A stretch of DNA of 64,000 nt from CAYWYR01 sp964462685 (GCA_964462685.1 CAYWYR010000005.1:114199-178198), one strand, 5' to 3'. Numbered from the stretch's first letter, positions 1-8,953 are shown. Translations and numbers: made by a program. Notes: generated by a model from the letters alone, not told the origin.

Positions 1-786
1 ATGGAAAAAGGGGATTCGCTAATGACAAGCGACGCTACTTTTATCGGCACTTATGTAAATGTCAATAAATTCGGTTTCGGACTACATAAAATACCTGTAT
101 CGAACTACGGATTTGATCTGGATGCTATGGCTAAAGCCATAGATGACTCGACAAAAGTTATCTATATAGCAAACCCGAACAACCCTACGGGCACAATGAT
201 TACCGAGGATGATCTCAATGCTTTCTTGGAAAAAATACCGGACCACATAATTATAGTGCTTGATGAGGCGTACCATACCTATGCAGCACAGCACAAAGGT
301 TATCCCGATGGTACGCAAATTCAAAGAGACAATCTTATAGTTCTAAGAACGCTTTCTAAAACATTAGGCTTAGCAGGGATTCGTATCGGTTATGCGATAG
401 GTCCATCCGAATTGATTGGCTATATGTATAGGGTAAAACTACCTTTCGAACCCAATATCCTGGCACAAAACGCTGGCATATCCGCACTGTTTGATACCGA
501 GTTTATAAAAACCACTATCATTATCAATGAACAGACCTTGAAAATGATTGAAAGCTCACTCGCAGATCGAGGTATCGAGTATGTTCCTGGAAAGGCTAAT
601 TTTACTATGGCCTTATTCGATTCAGAAAGTCAGGCGAAAGCCTTTGCCGGGCATTCACTCGATAAGGGATTCGTAGTCAGGCATCTGCCGATGTTCGGAT
701 TGGAAAAAGCAGTTAGGATCAGCACAGGTACTATCGATCAGACCGAAAGATTCTGCAAAGAGGTAATCAATACCTTTTCTAAATAA
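1..786 (+). CDS. Histidinol-phosphate/aromatic aminotransferase family protein, 3' part (5' end outside window)
   Basis: A PLP-dependent class I/II aminotransferase of the HisC-like group, cut by the left window edge. Family members run to about 350-360 residues and only 261 are visible, so roughly the first 100 are missing and the ATG at base 1 is probably internal. Visible landmarks: the substrate/cofactor loop ANPNNPTG (residues 57-64), DEAY (88-91) with the aspartate that pairs with the PLP ring nitrogen, the Schiff-base lysine in SKTLGLAG (K120), and the carboxylate-binding arginine in RISTGT (R239). It lies 24 bases upstream of a fumarylacetoacetase-like gene on the same strand. That context suggests tyrosine/phenylalanine transamination rather than histidine synthesis, but HisC-type enzymes accept both and the sequence does not decide. 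Confidence 0.85.
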   Translation: MEKGDSLMTSDATFIGTYVNVNKFGFGLHKIPVSNYGFDLDAMAKAIDDSTKVIYIANPNNPTGTMITEDDLNAFLEKIPDHIIIVLDEAYHTYAAQHKGYPDGTQIQRDNLIVLRTLSKTLGLAGIRIGYAIGPSELIGYMYRVKLPFEPNILAQNAGISALFDTEFIKTTIIINEQTLKMIESSLADRGIEYVPGKANFTMALFDSESQAKAFAGHSLDKGFVVRHLPMFGLEKAVRISTGTIDQTERFCKEVINTFSK

Positions 787-810
787 TATAAGAAATAAAA
801 AGAAGTAAAA

Positions 811-1833
811 ATGAAATTAACTACAGTTATAGACCAAAAAGGCAATCAGAAATTATGTATTTATAGTGGTACAAACCATTATAACCTTCATGAGATTGCT
901 TCCGAAAATAGTATCGACCTGCCAGATAATATGGCCGAGTTCCTCAAGCTGGAAGAGCAAGGAATGGAATCAGCAAGAAAAGTAGAAAAACTGATATTGG
1001 AAGGTGAATACTCGCCTTTAGTTGATATCCAAAAGGTACTGGCGCCGGTACCCAACCCTACCTCCTGCCGTGATGCGTATGCGTTCCGCCAGCACGTAGC
1101 GTCAGCCCGCCGCAACCGAGGTGTGGATATGATACCTGAATTCGATGAGTTCCCGATATTCTACTTCACCAACCATAACGCAGTTTATGGCGAAGGTGAC
1201 ATATCGGTGGAAAAAGACCATCTCCACAAGCTGGATTTTGAGCTTGAATGGGCTGTAGTGATAGGCAAGAAAGGCCGCAACGTTTCTGCTAAAGATGCAG
1301 ACAGCTATATTGCTGGTTATACGATTATGAATGATCTTTCGGCACGTTTACTCCAGATGGAAGAGATGAAGCTGAATCTCGGCCCGGCCAAAGGAAAAGA
1401 CTTTGCCACTACTATCGGCCCCTGGCTTGTTACGCCAGATGAATTAGAACAATACAAAACAGACTCTGAGTTCGGAGCCGTTTACAACCTACCTATGAAG
1501 GCCTGGCACAACGGAAAGCAAATATCTGAAGGTAATACGAAGGATATGACTTATACTTTTGCCGAGATTATCGAAAGAGTAAGTTATGGTGTAGATATCC
1601 ACCCCGGCGATGTTATCGGCTCAGGCACAGTAGGCACAGGTTGCTATCTTGAGCTAAACGGTACTTGGAGAAGGGAAGCTGAAGAGCGCGGAGAAACCCA
1701 CGAGCCGGTATGGCTAGAAGATGGTGACGCGATAGAGCTTGAAGTTGAGCACCTTGGAAAATTAAGGAACACTATAAAGATGACTGATGCAGGCGGATCA
1801 ATCCTTGCTAAAAAGAAAAACCAGAACGGCTGA
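811..1833 (+). CDS. Fumarylacetoacetate hydrolase family protein (fumarylacetoacetase-like)
   Basis: 340 residues of the FAH fold. The metal-binding acidic set of the family is visible: E144 and E146 in LDFELEWAVVIGK and D175 in GYTIMNDLSAR. H95 in FRQHVASAR may be the catalytic-dyad histidine. Further FAH landmarks are KGKDFATTIGPWL and the C-terminal GSGTVGTGC loop that contacts substrate. In the homogentisate pathway such enzymes split fumarylacetoacetate into fumarate and acetoacetate in the cytoplasm. The preceding aminotransferase supports that role, although FAH-fold enzymes also hydrolyse other beta-diketones. The stop overlaps the next start by one base (TGATG at 1831-1835), implying translational coupling. 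Confidence 0.88.
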   Translation: MKLTTVIDQKGNQKLCIYSGTNHYNLHEIASENSIDLPDNMAEFLKLEEQGMESARKVEKLILEGEYSPLVDIQKVLAPVPNPTSCRDAYAFRQHVASARRNRGVDMIPEFDEFPIFYFTNHNAVYGEGDISVEKDHLHKLDFELEWAVVIGKKGRNVSAKDADSYIAGYTIMNDLSARLLQMEEMKLNLGPAKGKDFATTIGPWLVTPDELEQYKTDSEFGAVYNLPMKAWHNGKQISEGNTKDMTYTFAEIIERVSYGVDIHPGDVIGSGTVGTGCYLELNGTWRREAEERGETHEPVWLEDGDAIELEVEHLGKLRNTIKMTDAGGSILAKKKNQNG

Positions 1834-2768
1834 TGAATAAATTCTATAGCTTCCAGCCAAAGGAAAAATCCACTGGCGAAGTACACCGATATCTTTTGGG
1901 TGGGGTAACTCCCCGCCCGATAGCTTTCGTATCAACCCAAAGCATGGATGGAATAGACAATCTAGCCCCTTATTCATTTTTTAACGCATTTGGTGCAAAT
2001 CCGCCTATTATCGCCTTCTCTCCAGCACGTAGGGGCAGAGATAACACAACAAAAGATACCTATCATAACCTTTTGGATACTAAAGAATGTGTGGTACATA
2101 TCGTAAGCCATTCCATAGTGCACCAAATGAATCTTGCTTCCTGCGAATACGGCGAGGATGTGGATGAGTTTGTGAAAGCTGGATTCACCAAGATCAAATC
2201 AGATATAGTAAAGCCGATGAGGGCCGCCGAATCACATTTTCACATGGAGTGTGTACTCAACCAGATGATAGAGCTTGGCGGAAAAGCGGGAAGCGGTAAT
2301 CTTGCCATTTGCGAGGTTATGAAGTTTCACGTATCCGAAGATATCATAGAAAATGATACGGTTTCCCCTGATTTACTGGACGCTATGGGACGAAACGGTG
2401 CTAATTTCTACACTCGCGCTAGCGGCGAGGCACTTATCCAGATCGATAAACCTAACCGAGACAACGGAATAGGCTTTGATAATCTACCCGATGAGATAAA
2501 AAACAGTCGGTTCTTAACCGGAAATGAGCTCGGTAGGCTTGCCATGGTAAGCCGAAAGCCTACTATAAAAGAATCAAAGGAACGCCTGAATATATTATTG
2601 GAAGAAACCGCAGGCAATTATAATTACAGTGATGATATACGCGAGCTTCTAAGCCCGCCCAGCAAACACTTGACGGATAAAGAGCTGTTCTTCCAGCTTA
2701 TTAAAAAATGTATCGATCACGGTGATGTTTTAACAGCATGGGATTTGATTGTTGTACAGGACAGTTAG
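1833..2768 (+). CDS. Flavin reductase family protein (FMN-binding split barrel)
   Basis: 311 residues. About the first 190 match the flavin reductase-like split-barrel domain: the LLGGVTPRPIAFVST opening, NLAPYSFFNAFGANPP, and the KDTYHNLLDTKECVVHIVS segment typical of the family. The remaining ~110 residues (from about 205, DKPNRDNGIGFDNLPDE) are a tail I cannot assign. Such proteins bind FMN and usually serve as flavin:NAD(P)H reductases for monooxygenases, or are uncharacterised members found beside fumarylacetoacetase in tyrosine-degradation operons. It is coupled to the upstream gene by a one-base overlap and ends just before a rho-independent terminator. Confidence 0.82.
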   Translation: MNKFYSFQPKEKSTGEVHRYLLGGVTPRPIAFVSTQSMDGIDNLAPYSFFNAFGANPPIIAFSPARRGRDNTTKDTYHNLLDTKECVVHIVSHSIVHQMNLASCEYGEDVDEFVKAGFTKIKSDIVKPMRAAESHFHMECVLNQMIELGGKAGSGNLAICEVMKFHVSEDIIENDTVSPDLLDAMGRNGANFYTRASGEALIQIDKPNRDNGIGFDNLPDEIKNSRFLTGNELGRLAMVSRKPTIKESKERLNILLEETAGNYNYSDDIRELLSPPSKHLTDKELFFQLIKKCIDHGDVLTAWDLIVVQDS

Positions 2769-2773
2769 ATATA

Positions 2774-2812
2774 AAAAAAGCCCTGGCTAAGTATTTAGGC
2801 GGGGCTTTTTTA
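2774..2812. terminator. Bidirectional rho-independent terminator
   Basis: An A-run and AAAAAGCCC are followed after a 19-base loop region by GGGCTTTTT. The stem carries a T-run on either strand, so it can end the catabolic operon from the left and the 2849-3355 gene from the right. Confidence 0.8.
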
Positions 2813-2848
2813 TAATATTTCTGAACGCTGATTAATCCTGTATGCTAT

Positions 2849-3355
2849 TTAAGGATAGAACCTAAATCCCAGAGCGCCTGTAGGCTGGAACAAATTAACT
2901 GGGACAACACCAGCATCTAGGCCAAGCTCCAAAAAGAACTCTACTGATGTATTTCTCGGCACGAAGTTGATCCCCATCATTCCTCTTGCACCTATACCCA
3001 GATCATCAACATTGTCTTTGTCTCTTTTTCTGTCAAAGAGATCATTACCATCCCCAAAACCTAGGAATCCGCCGGCTCCAGCATATAAATGTATAATATT
3101 GCTATTGAAAGCATCAAAGTACCACTGATAATCAGCACCGATTTTTGCATCACCGAAATATGAGTTACCGGCATAAACATGCAGATTCTCATTGGGTGCG
3201 ACAACAAAAGCAAGAGATATACCAGTTGGCTCGCCAAGCACCAGCCCAAAACCGAAATCTCGGTTCATTGGTGAGTGGGAGTAGGCATTGCTGATACTTA
3301 TAATTACTATTATGATCAAAGAAACTATTTTAGTCCTAAAGCCCATTATATCCAA
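2849..3355 (-). CDS. Small outer-membrane beta-barrel-like protein
   Basis: 168 residues with an N-terminal hydrophobic export signal (about residues 8-25, ending SNAYS) followed by alternating-hydrophobic strands. The mature start GFGLVLGEPTGIS is a motif found in small 8-stranded barrel-like proteins of spirochaetes and the FCB group (DUF3996-like). Glycine/aromatic-rich turns (YAGAGGFLGFGDG, GARGMMGINF) and a C-terminal aromatic strand (GFRFYP) also fit an outer-membrane barrel. No enzymatic motif is visible. It stands alone, tail-to-tail with the catabolic operon across a shared terminator. Function unknown. Confidence 0.65.
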   Translation of the reverse strand: MDIMGFRTKIVSLIIIVIISISNAYSHSPMNRDFGFGLVLGEPTGISLAFVVAPNENLHVYAGNSYFGDAKIGADYQWYFDAFNSNIIHLYAGAGGFLGFGDGNDLFDRKRDKDNVDDLGIGARGMMGINFVPRNTSVEFFLELGLDAGVVPVNLFQPTGALGFRFYP

Positions 3356-3420
3356 TCCTTGTTATTACATTAAATGATAAAATCATAACGTTATAGAATT
3401 GATAATATTGAATTTAATAA

Positions 3421-3453
3421 TAAAAAAGCCATATAGTAAGAAACTATATGGCT
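3421..3453 (-). terminator. Rho-independent terminator of the flagellin genes
   Basis: A perfect 11-bp stem AGCCATATAGT / ACTATATGGCT (3427-3437 and 3443-3453) with a 5-base loop is followed on the minus strand by a T-rich run. It lies about 33 bases past the stop of the flagellin gene at 3486. Confidence 0.88.
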
Positions 3454-3485
3454 TGTAATCTAAGTAATTATCAGCTTAGCCCTTA

Positions 3486-4421
3486 TTAACCCTGTAGCAG
3501 TTGGAGGAATGCGTTAGGATTTTGATTTGACTGTGCTAAAGATGTAAGAGATGTCTGCTGAAGGAACTGATTTTTGATAAGGTTCATTTGTTCCAATGCG
3601 ACATCTGCGTCCTCTATCCGGCTTATGGCAGCATTATAGTTAACTACAGATCCTTGAAGTATATCTTGCTGAGAAGTTAGCCTATTTGATATACCACCCA
3701 TGTAAGATGCTGTTTTGGTGATATTGTCAATTGCGTCGGCTAGTGAACCGAGAGTAGTACCGATGACGCTGTCATCGAAAATTCCCAGATCACTGGCATT
3801 GACTTCGTTCAAGTCCCTAAGATTCAGATTGGTAACTCCGGCAAAATTATCGATACGCATGGTATTGATATTGAAATCATTGCTTTCAACGTTGAAATCC
3901 TCATTGCTGTTCTGGAGATCTACGGTAATTGTCAATAGATCGTTTAGGGCGTTTGAACCAACATAGAAATTAGCTTTATATTCACCGTCGAGTATCTGTC
4001 TTCCGCCAAAAACGGTAGAATCTGCAACAGTCTGTATCTGTTCAACCATTCTGAAAGCAGCTTTCGCCAATGCGACTTTCTCGGATGTACCTAAGGCTCC
4101 TGAAGATGCTGTCGCGGTCTGCTCTCGTATCATGATTACAAGATCTTGGATATTATCCAGAGCGTCCATGCCGATATTGGTAACATTGAGCGCTTCACCT
4201 ACAGTTTTCATAGCAGCTTTTAAGATACCGTTCCTGGCTTCAAGAGAGCGAGATGTGATATATCCCGCCACATCATCAGATGCGTTGTTTATCCTGAGAC
4301 CAGTTGATAGCCTAAGCTGATTTGTCGATATCGCTCTGTTCGCTATTTCAAGCTGGTTATAAGCGTTTTGAGCGCTTATATTAGTTCTTATTCTGGCGTT
4401 ACCGCCTGTTGCAAATGCCAT
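3486..4421 (-). CDS. Flagellin (first copy)
   Basis: 311 residues, made essentially of the D0/D1 helices conserved in all flagellins. The N-terminus has ISAQNAYNQLEIANRAI and the loop LRLSTGLRINNASDDVAGY. The C-terminus has ISRIEDADVALEQMNLIKN and ends AFLQLLQG. The variable D2/D3 surface domain is reduced to a short middle segment (about residues 150-225), so this is a compact filament subunit. The product is exported by the flagellar type III apparatus without a cleaved signal peptide. It lies downstream of a second, equally long flagellin in the same orientation, separated by about 150 bases with hairpins, so the two could be expressed singly or together. Confidence 0.95.
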   Translation of the reverse strand: MAFATGGNARIRTNISAQNAYNQLEIANRAISTNQLRLSTGLRINNASDDVAGYITSRSLEARNGILKAAMKTVGEALNVTNIGMDALDNIQDLVIMIREQTATASSGALGTSEKVALAKAAFRMVEQIQTVADSTVFGGRQILDGEYKANFYVGSNALNDLLTITVDLQNSNEDFNVESNDFNINTMRIDNFAGVTNLNLRDLNEVNASDLGIFDDSVIGTTLGSLADAIDNITKTASYMGGISNRLTSQQDILQGSVVNYNAAISRIEDADVALEQMNLIKNQFLQQTSLTSLAQSNQNPNAFLQLLQG

Positions 4422-4450
4422 GACAAGACTCCTTATCAGTCCTATTCATA

Positions 4451-4494
4451 AGCCGAGATGCTTTTATTATGTTATTAGGATAATAAAATCGGCT
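4451..4494 (-). promoter_or_regulatory. Hairpin in the leader between the two flagellin genes
   Basis: On the minus strand AGCCGATTTTATTAT (4480-4494) pairs with ATAATAAAA plus TCGGCT (4451-4470), with a five-base bulge, about 30 bases upstream of the first flagellin start. There is no clean U-run behind it, so it could be a transcript-stabilising or translation-modulating leader structure instead of a terminator. Two further short hairpins lie at 4519-4536 (GCCTG/CAGGC) and 4551-4567 (TAGCCA/TGGCTA), the latter just after the upstream flagellin stop. Confidence 0.45.
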
Positions 4495-4572
4495 AGTTTA
4501 ATACTTCTATATTCGTTCGCCTGATATATTACAGGCCAGTATCTTATATATAGCCAGCTATTGGCTACCGTG

Positions 4573-5508
4573 TTAACCCTGTAGTAGCTGCAAGAACTGC
4601 TGCGGGTTGGCATTGGCCTGAGCCAGTGACGTCAGCGATGCGTTCTGTAGGAATTGTGACTTAACTAGGGAGAGTTGCTCGAGTGCCACATCGGCATCTT
4701 CAATTCTCGATATCGCAGTGTTGTAGTTTACAACCTGGCTGTTAAGTATAGTTTCCTGAGAGTTTAGCCTGTTGACTATACCACCTATGTAAGCGTTCAC
4801 TTTTGTTACGTTCTCTATTGCGTCCGCTAGAGAGGAAAGTGTGTTTCCGATATTCTCTTTAGAGAAGATACCCAGGTCATCTGCCGATACGGCGTTGAAG
4901 CCTCGCATATCTAGATTGGTTATACCGCCGAAGCTGCCAATATTCATAGAGTTGACGTCGAAGTTACGGCTATCGACATTGAAGTCAACATTGCCTGGGG
5001 TAAGATCGACATCTAATGTCAACAGATCATTCACCGCATTGGAACCCACTATAAATTCAGCTGAGAATGTACCGTCAATTAGCTGTCGGCCTGCAAATAC
5101 CGTGGAATCAACCACTGTCTGTATCTGCTCTACCATTCGGCCGGCCGCTTTTGCGAGTGCGACTTTTTCAGCCGTACCCTGAGCGCCTGAAGCTGCTGTG
5201 GCAGTAGAGTTTTTGATATCATTGATAAGAGTCGCGATGTTTTCAAGCGAGTCCATTATGATATAAGTAGTGTTTTGGGCGTCGCCCACGGCTTTTAAGG
5301 CCGCTTTAAGTGAACCGTTTCTAGCCTGCAAAGCACGAGAAGTAATATAACCCGCTACGTCATCGGCAGCGTTGTTTATTCTCTTACCTGTAGAAAGCCT
5401 TAGTTGCCTTAATGATATATCTTTATTCGACATATCAAGTGCGTTATAGGCGTTCTCAGCCGCTATATTGGTCCGTATCCTTGCGTTTCCACCAACTGCA
5501 AACGGCAT
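4573..5508 (-). CDS. Flagellin (second copy)
   Basis: 311 residues, the same length as its neighbour and clearly paralogous through both ends: IAAENAYNALDMSNKDI, LRLSTGKRINNAADDVAGY, then ISRIEDADVALEQLSLVKS and FLQLLQG. Differences concentrate in the middle (residues 150-230). Only D0/D1 plus a short insert are present. The start at 5508 is fixed by a strong Shine-Dalgarno TGGAGGTGA a few bases upstream (5511-5520). A long structured leader precedes it. Two flagellins in tandem suggest segmented or mixed filaments, which is inference. Confidence 0.95.
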   Translation of the reverse strand: MPFAVGGNARIRTNIAAENAYNALDMSNKDISLRQLRLSTGKRINNAADDVAGYITSRALQARNGSLKAALKAVGDAQNTTYIIMDSLENIATLINDIKNSTATAASGAQGTAEKVALAKAAGRMVEQIQTVVDSTVFAGRQLIDGTFSAEFIVGSNAVNDLLTLDVDLTPGNVDFNVDSRNFDVNSMNIGSFGGITNLDMRGFNAVSADDLGIFSKENIGNTLSSLADAIENVTKVNAYIGGIVNRLNSQETILNSQVVNYNTAISRIEDADVALEQLSLVKSQFLQNASLTSLAQANANPQQFLQLLQG

Positions 5509-5520
5509 AGGTCACCTCCA

Positions 5521-6024
5521 TGTGAAATACTTAGATTATTATTTACATCCTGTAGAATAATCGACGGCATGTAGCCGCTGAAGTAGATACTTCAATAGCT
5601 GTGCCAATATCGGTTATTATATCGGTCGGTGCATTTTGTATCGGGATTTCCGAAATCGTTTTTCACCTACATCCGTTAAGATGTAAAGGTTGTGCCAATA
5701 TTAATGGTTTTGCTAACCAATATCAGCCAAGCCCTTTGCTGATAAGGCATCATAGGTAGTAGAGGTAATACTGGCCCATAGCGATCAATAAATCGCCACT
5801 GGTGGAATACAGACATATTGGCTATATATAGTCAGAAAAAATAAGCCATTTGTCTCGTGATTTTACTTTTATATTAATTATAGATCGGTGAAATAAATCA
5901 CAGCAAATGAACAACACTTATAGGTTTATCGTTATCATGCATATAAAATAAGCCATATATCACCTAAAAAAAGATATATGTCATTATTAACCATTTTATA
6001 GTGGTCGGAAAATATAAAGGTAAA
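5521..6024. promoter_or_regulatory. About 500-bp gene-free region upstream of the flagellins
   Basis: This intergenic stretch should hold the flagellin promoter (minus strand) and that of the 6025 gene. Visible structure: a perfect hairpin TGAAGT/ACTTCA (5579-5584/5589-5594), an 11-base direct repeat TGTGCCAATAT (5600-5610 and 5691-5701), and a GCGAT/ATCGC hairpin near 5790. Minus-strand CCGATAT-type hexamers around 5605-5630 resemble a sigma-28 -10 element, but I found no convincing -35 partner. No ORF is supported. The length and repeats leave room for an untranslated regulatory leader or small RNA. Confidence 0.4.
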
Positions 6025-6450
6025 ATGAACAAAAGTAAATTATATGACCTCCTTGCTGTTATCGCAAGGGCCATTATCGGGATAGTATTTATTTTTGCGG
6101 CTGTAGGCAAGATTCATGAACCTATGGCATTCTTGGTTGAGATCCACAATTATGATATGCTACCCGGATTTATCGAACGCATTGCTGCCTTATGGCTTCC
6201 CTGGATTGAGTTACTTGCCGGTATAATGCTGCTTGTCGGTTATAGGTTAAAGGCTAATGCCGCTTTAATAGGTATAATGCTTACCATATTTACTATAGGT
6301 GTGGCTATGGCATGGGGCAGGGGACTTGATATCAACTGCGGGTGTTTCGGTGATGCAGTACAGCAGAAAGTAGGTTTGGCTAAAATCCTTGAGAACACTG
6401 CTATGATCCTCGGCTCTCTCTTTCTCTTTTGGCGTGGGGATAGGAAATAA
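6025..6450 (+). CDS. DoxX/MauE-like integral membrane protein
   Basis: About 141 residues with four hydrophobic segments and the motif DINCGCFGD late in the protein, which is typical of MauE/DoxX-related membrane proteins. Members sit in the inner membrane and are linked to thiol/disulfide electron transfer, and the CxC pair would be the redox site. An upstream GTG (6001) is open in frame, but the ATG at 6025 is preferred because AAAGG lies just ahead of it and the hydrophobic N-terminus then begins normally. No partner oxidoreductase is adjacent, so the substrate is unknown. Confidence 0.75.
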   Translation: MNKSKLYDLLAVIARAIIGIVFIFAAVGKIHEPMAFLVEIHNYDMLPGFIERIAALWLPWIELLAGIMLLVGYRLKANAALIGIMLTIFTIGVAMAWGRGLDINCGCFGDAVQQKVGLAKILENTAMILGSLFLFWRGDRK

Positions 6451-6482
6451 AATCTGTTTCAGACTAAACTCTGTTATGACAC

Positions 6483-6809
6483 CTATACATCATATAATCG
6501 AGCGAAATTTACCATTTCCTTTATCAAAGGCTTAGCGTTTAGGCCTTTTTCTGTAATAGAGTATTCTACTCTTGGCGGTACTTCACCATGGTTCCTCCTT
6601 GAAGCCAAACCGCTGGTAACTAATGTTTTCAGTTCCTGTATAAGCATCTTTTCGCTGATATCTGGAATAAGGTTCTTCAGATTGGAGAATCTAATAGGGT
6701 GGTTATCCGCTAGCTGCTGTAATATGATCAGTTTCCACTTTCCGCCCACAAGTTCAAGTGTAGTTCTTATCGGGCATCTTGGTGTTATTCTTATTTTATC
6801 GTCATCCAT
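6483..6809 (-). CDS. HxlR family winged-helix transcriptional regulator
   Basis: 108 residues spanning a complete HxlR domain: CPIRTTLELVGGKWKLIIL at the front, the recognition region FSNLKNLIPDISEKMLIQEL, and the wing RRNHGEVPPRVEYSITEKG. HxlR proteins bind DNA as dimers and often respond to reactive electrophiles or redox state. It is divergent from the NAD(P)-binding gene at 6900 with about 90 bases between. That is a common arrangement in which the regulator controls the adjacent gene and itself. The target is inferred. Confidence 0.9.
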   Translation of the reverse strand: MDDDKIRITPRCPIRTTLELVGGKWKLIILQQLADNHPIRFSNLKNLIPDISEKMLIQELKTLVTSGLASRRNHGEVPPRVEYSITEKGLNAKPLIKEMVNFARLYDV

Positions 6810-6899
6810 ACTTACTAAAAGGTTAGTACTATATAAATTGTTATGCTCTCCAAATATAGATAAGTTTGATATAAATACTACAACAATTGAGGTAATAAT

Positions 6900-7532
6900 A
6901 TGACTATATCATTATTCGGCGGTACAGGACAAACCGGCAGTATCTTTTTAAAGAAGGCTTTGGACAAAGGGTATAAGGTAAAAGCTTTAGTAAGAGATTC
7001 AAGTAAAGTCAACATCAATGATGAAAAACTACAGATTATCCAAGGGGATATATTGAACCAAACTGATGTTGATAAAGCAGTTCAGGGTGCCGATATGGTA
7101 ATTAGTCTTTTCGGTCATGTAAAAGGATCTCCGGAATGGCTACAGACAAATGGTACAAAGAATATAATTGCCGCAATGAAACAAAACGGTATAAGTAAGA
7201 TTGTTTCTCTTTCTGGTGGCGGGCTGCCTTTTCCGGAAAAAGATGAACCGAAATTCCCAGACAAGATGATCAGGATTATAATGAAGCTAGCAGTTCCTAA
7301 AGTTCTCAATGATGCAATCGAACATCATAAGGTATTAAAGGATAGTGAGTTAGATTGGATTATAGTACGCGGGCCTAGGCTCACCAATGACAAACCAAAT
7401 AACTCCTACAGGGTAGGGTGGGTAGGCGTGAACTCAAGTACGAAAATCCCGAGAGCTGATCTTGCGGACTTCCTTATTACCCAGATAGAGTCGGATGAGT
7501 TTGTTCGCCAAATGCCTTTTGTAAGTTCTTAG
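6900..7532 (+). CDS. NAD(P)-binding atypical SDR / NmrA-like protein
   Basis: 210 residues of the atypical short-chain dehydrogenase class. It opens with the nucleotide-binding GGTGQTG, followed by the basic ALVRDSSK end of strand 2 that favours NADP(H), DILNQTDVDKAVQGADMVISL, and a VSLSGGG strand. There is no classical YxxxK pair, as usual for NmrA-like or NAD(P)H-binding members, so it may be an oxidoreductase or a redox sensor. It is divergently paired with the HxlR regulator at 6483-6809, which suggests induction by an electrophile or oxidant. Confidence 0.82.
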   Translation: MTISLFGGTGQTGSIFLKKALDKGYKVKALVRDSSKVNINDEKLQIIQGDILNQTDVDKAVQGADMVISLFGHVKGSPEWLQTNGTKNIIAAMKQNGISKIVSLSGGGLPFPEKDEPKFPDKMIRIIMKLAVPKVLNDAIEHHKVLKDSELDWIIVRGPRLTNDKPNNSYRVGWVGVNSSTKIPRADLADFLITQIESDEFVRQMPFVSS

Positions 7533-7697
7533 TTGTCAAGTAAAAATAAATTGGGTTTGTTAATTGGTTAGTTTATTTTGCCTTCTTATGACTACTATAT
7601 TTGCTATCAATTAACTTAGAAATAATTAAGGTTTGTTCGCTCACAAACGAATATTTGAATCTGTAAACTCTTCTAAGTGTACCTAAGGCTATCCCAA

Positions 7698-8111
7698 ATG
7701 ACTATAATAAATACAGAATACAAAGGCGATCTGCAGTGTGAGGTTGAACATGAATCCTCTGGAACCAAGTTCCTTACGGACGCGCCACTGGATAATAAAG
7801 GGCTTGCCCGAAATATCTCACCTACGGATTTACTGGTTGCTTCGCTTAGCTCGTGCGTACTCACGATAATGGCTATCCGTACAGCTGATTTAGATACCGA
7901 TTTGTCAGGTGCTAAAATTATAGCTACTAAGGAAATGAAAGCCGAACCTAGAAGGCATATTTCGCAAGTGACTATGACTATCAATTTCTCAAAAGATTAT
8001 TCCGATAAGGAAAAGGCAATATTCAATGCTGTTGTGAAAAGTTGTCCGGTAGCCAGTTCGCTTGGGGATATGGTCGAGGTAACGTATAAGCTAAATTACC
8101 CTTCTGCCTAG
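7698..8111 (+). CDS. OsmC family protein
   Basis: About 137 residues from the ATG at 7698; an upstream GTG at 7677 is open but has no support. The family's two reactive cysteines are present: C53 in SLSSCVLTIM and C116 in VKSCPVASSLG. OsmC/Ohr proteins reduce organic hydroperoxides as homodimers in the cytoplasm. The short N-terminal beta region (EYKGDLQCEVEHESSGTKF) fits the OsmC-like branch more than Ohr. It appears to be transcribed alone. Together with the neighbouring HxlR/NAD(P)-binding pair it may belong to a local redox-stress group. Confidence 0.9.
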   Translation: MTIINTEYKGDLQCEVEHESSGTKFLTDAPLDNKGLARNISPTDLLVASLSSCVLTIMAIRTADLDTDLSGAKIIATKEMKAEPRRHISQVTMTINFSKDYSDKEKAIFNAVVKSCPVASSLGDMVEVTYKLNYPSA

Positions 8112-8161
8112 TAGCCGTAATACCACTATCATAAATACCATTCAATTCCGATTACAGAGAT

Positions 8162-8947
8162 ATGAAAAACGATAGTAATGAATACGGATACGATCCCGAC
8201 CCGCTCAACGAAAAAATTATAGATGATCTCGGTGTTGATGTCAGCCGCTATAGAAGTGAAGAGCTTTTCCTCACCTTGTCAGAGATGATAGTATTCTATG
8301 AGTATATCGGTACATGGGTTCTGCCTGCCGTTCTGGTTGCTTTCGGTATGTATATAACAGGTTTTTTCGTAATAGATATCGAATCGTGGGAGTATCTTAT
8401 TTATGGTGTATTCGGTTTACCCTTATCGGTGATCTTAGGTTTGATAATAGGTCTGTTCCTGCTTACTATCAAGCTCAAACATGATATAGGCACGATCACC
8501 ACTCAATCGCTCGGTATTATGGCGAATATGATCCGCGACGCTGATAAAGTAAAAAAAGAGAACCCCGGGCGATCTCAAAAAGAAATATTCAATATCCTTT
8601 TCGAAGGGGTTATGATGGTAGTGATGCTGCCCACAACAATCGCTGTGATGCGGGAAAAAATACCTTTAGGTTTCCGATTGTTTGATTCCACCGTAGTAAA
8701 GAGTTTTAGGATTATATCTAAGAAAGTGAATTTCAAGAAATTCGATAAAGCCAGTAAAAGCTCAGGTATTGTTCAAAGTGATCCCGATTCCTTAGCCGCG
8801 AAGTTCGGATCAATGCTGCCGAAAGCTGAGCAAAAAATAATGAGTACCGTAGGTGCCGCTATTAATATAGCGCGTATCCCGCTGCTAACAGGCATAACGC
8901 TTCTATCGCTTATTGCTACCGCACTGATCTATCTTATTGATAAATAG
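8162..8947 (+). CDS. Hypothetical membrane protein
   Basis: 261 residues that I do not recognise. A charged N-terminal segment of about 45 residues is followed by two strong membrane spans (about 52-74 and 80-104), a basic/amphipathic central region (about 110-200) and a final hydrophobic span (about 236-258). The centre contains a weakly hydrophobic stretch, IPLGFRLFDSTVVKSF. No catalytic motif is apparent. It is about 50 bases downstream of osmC and convergent with the DUF971 gene, the two stops being only six bases apart. Confidence 0.6.
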   Translation: MKNDSNEYGYDPDPLNEKIIDDLGVDVSRYRSEELFLTLSEMIVFYEYIGTWVLPAVLVAFGMYITGFFVIDIESWEYLIYGVFGLPLSVILGLIIGLFLLTIKLKHDIGTITTQSLGIMANMIRDADKVKKENPGRSQKEIFNILFEGVMMVVMLPTTIAVMREKIPLGFRLFDSTVVKSFRIISKKVNFKKFDKASKSSGIVQSDPDSLAAKFGSMLPKAEQKIMSTVGAAINIARIPLLTGITLLSLIATALIYLIDK

Positions 8948-8953
8948 GTTTTA

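Noticed and set aside
5605..5630. Sigma-28 flagellin promoter
   Set aside because: CCGATAT-like hexamers occur on the minus strand but no TAAA-type -35 lies at the right distance. Left as a possibility only.
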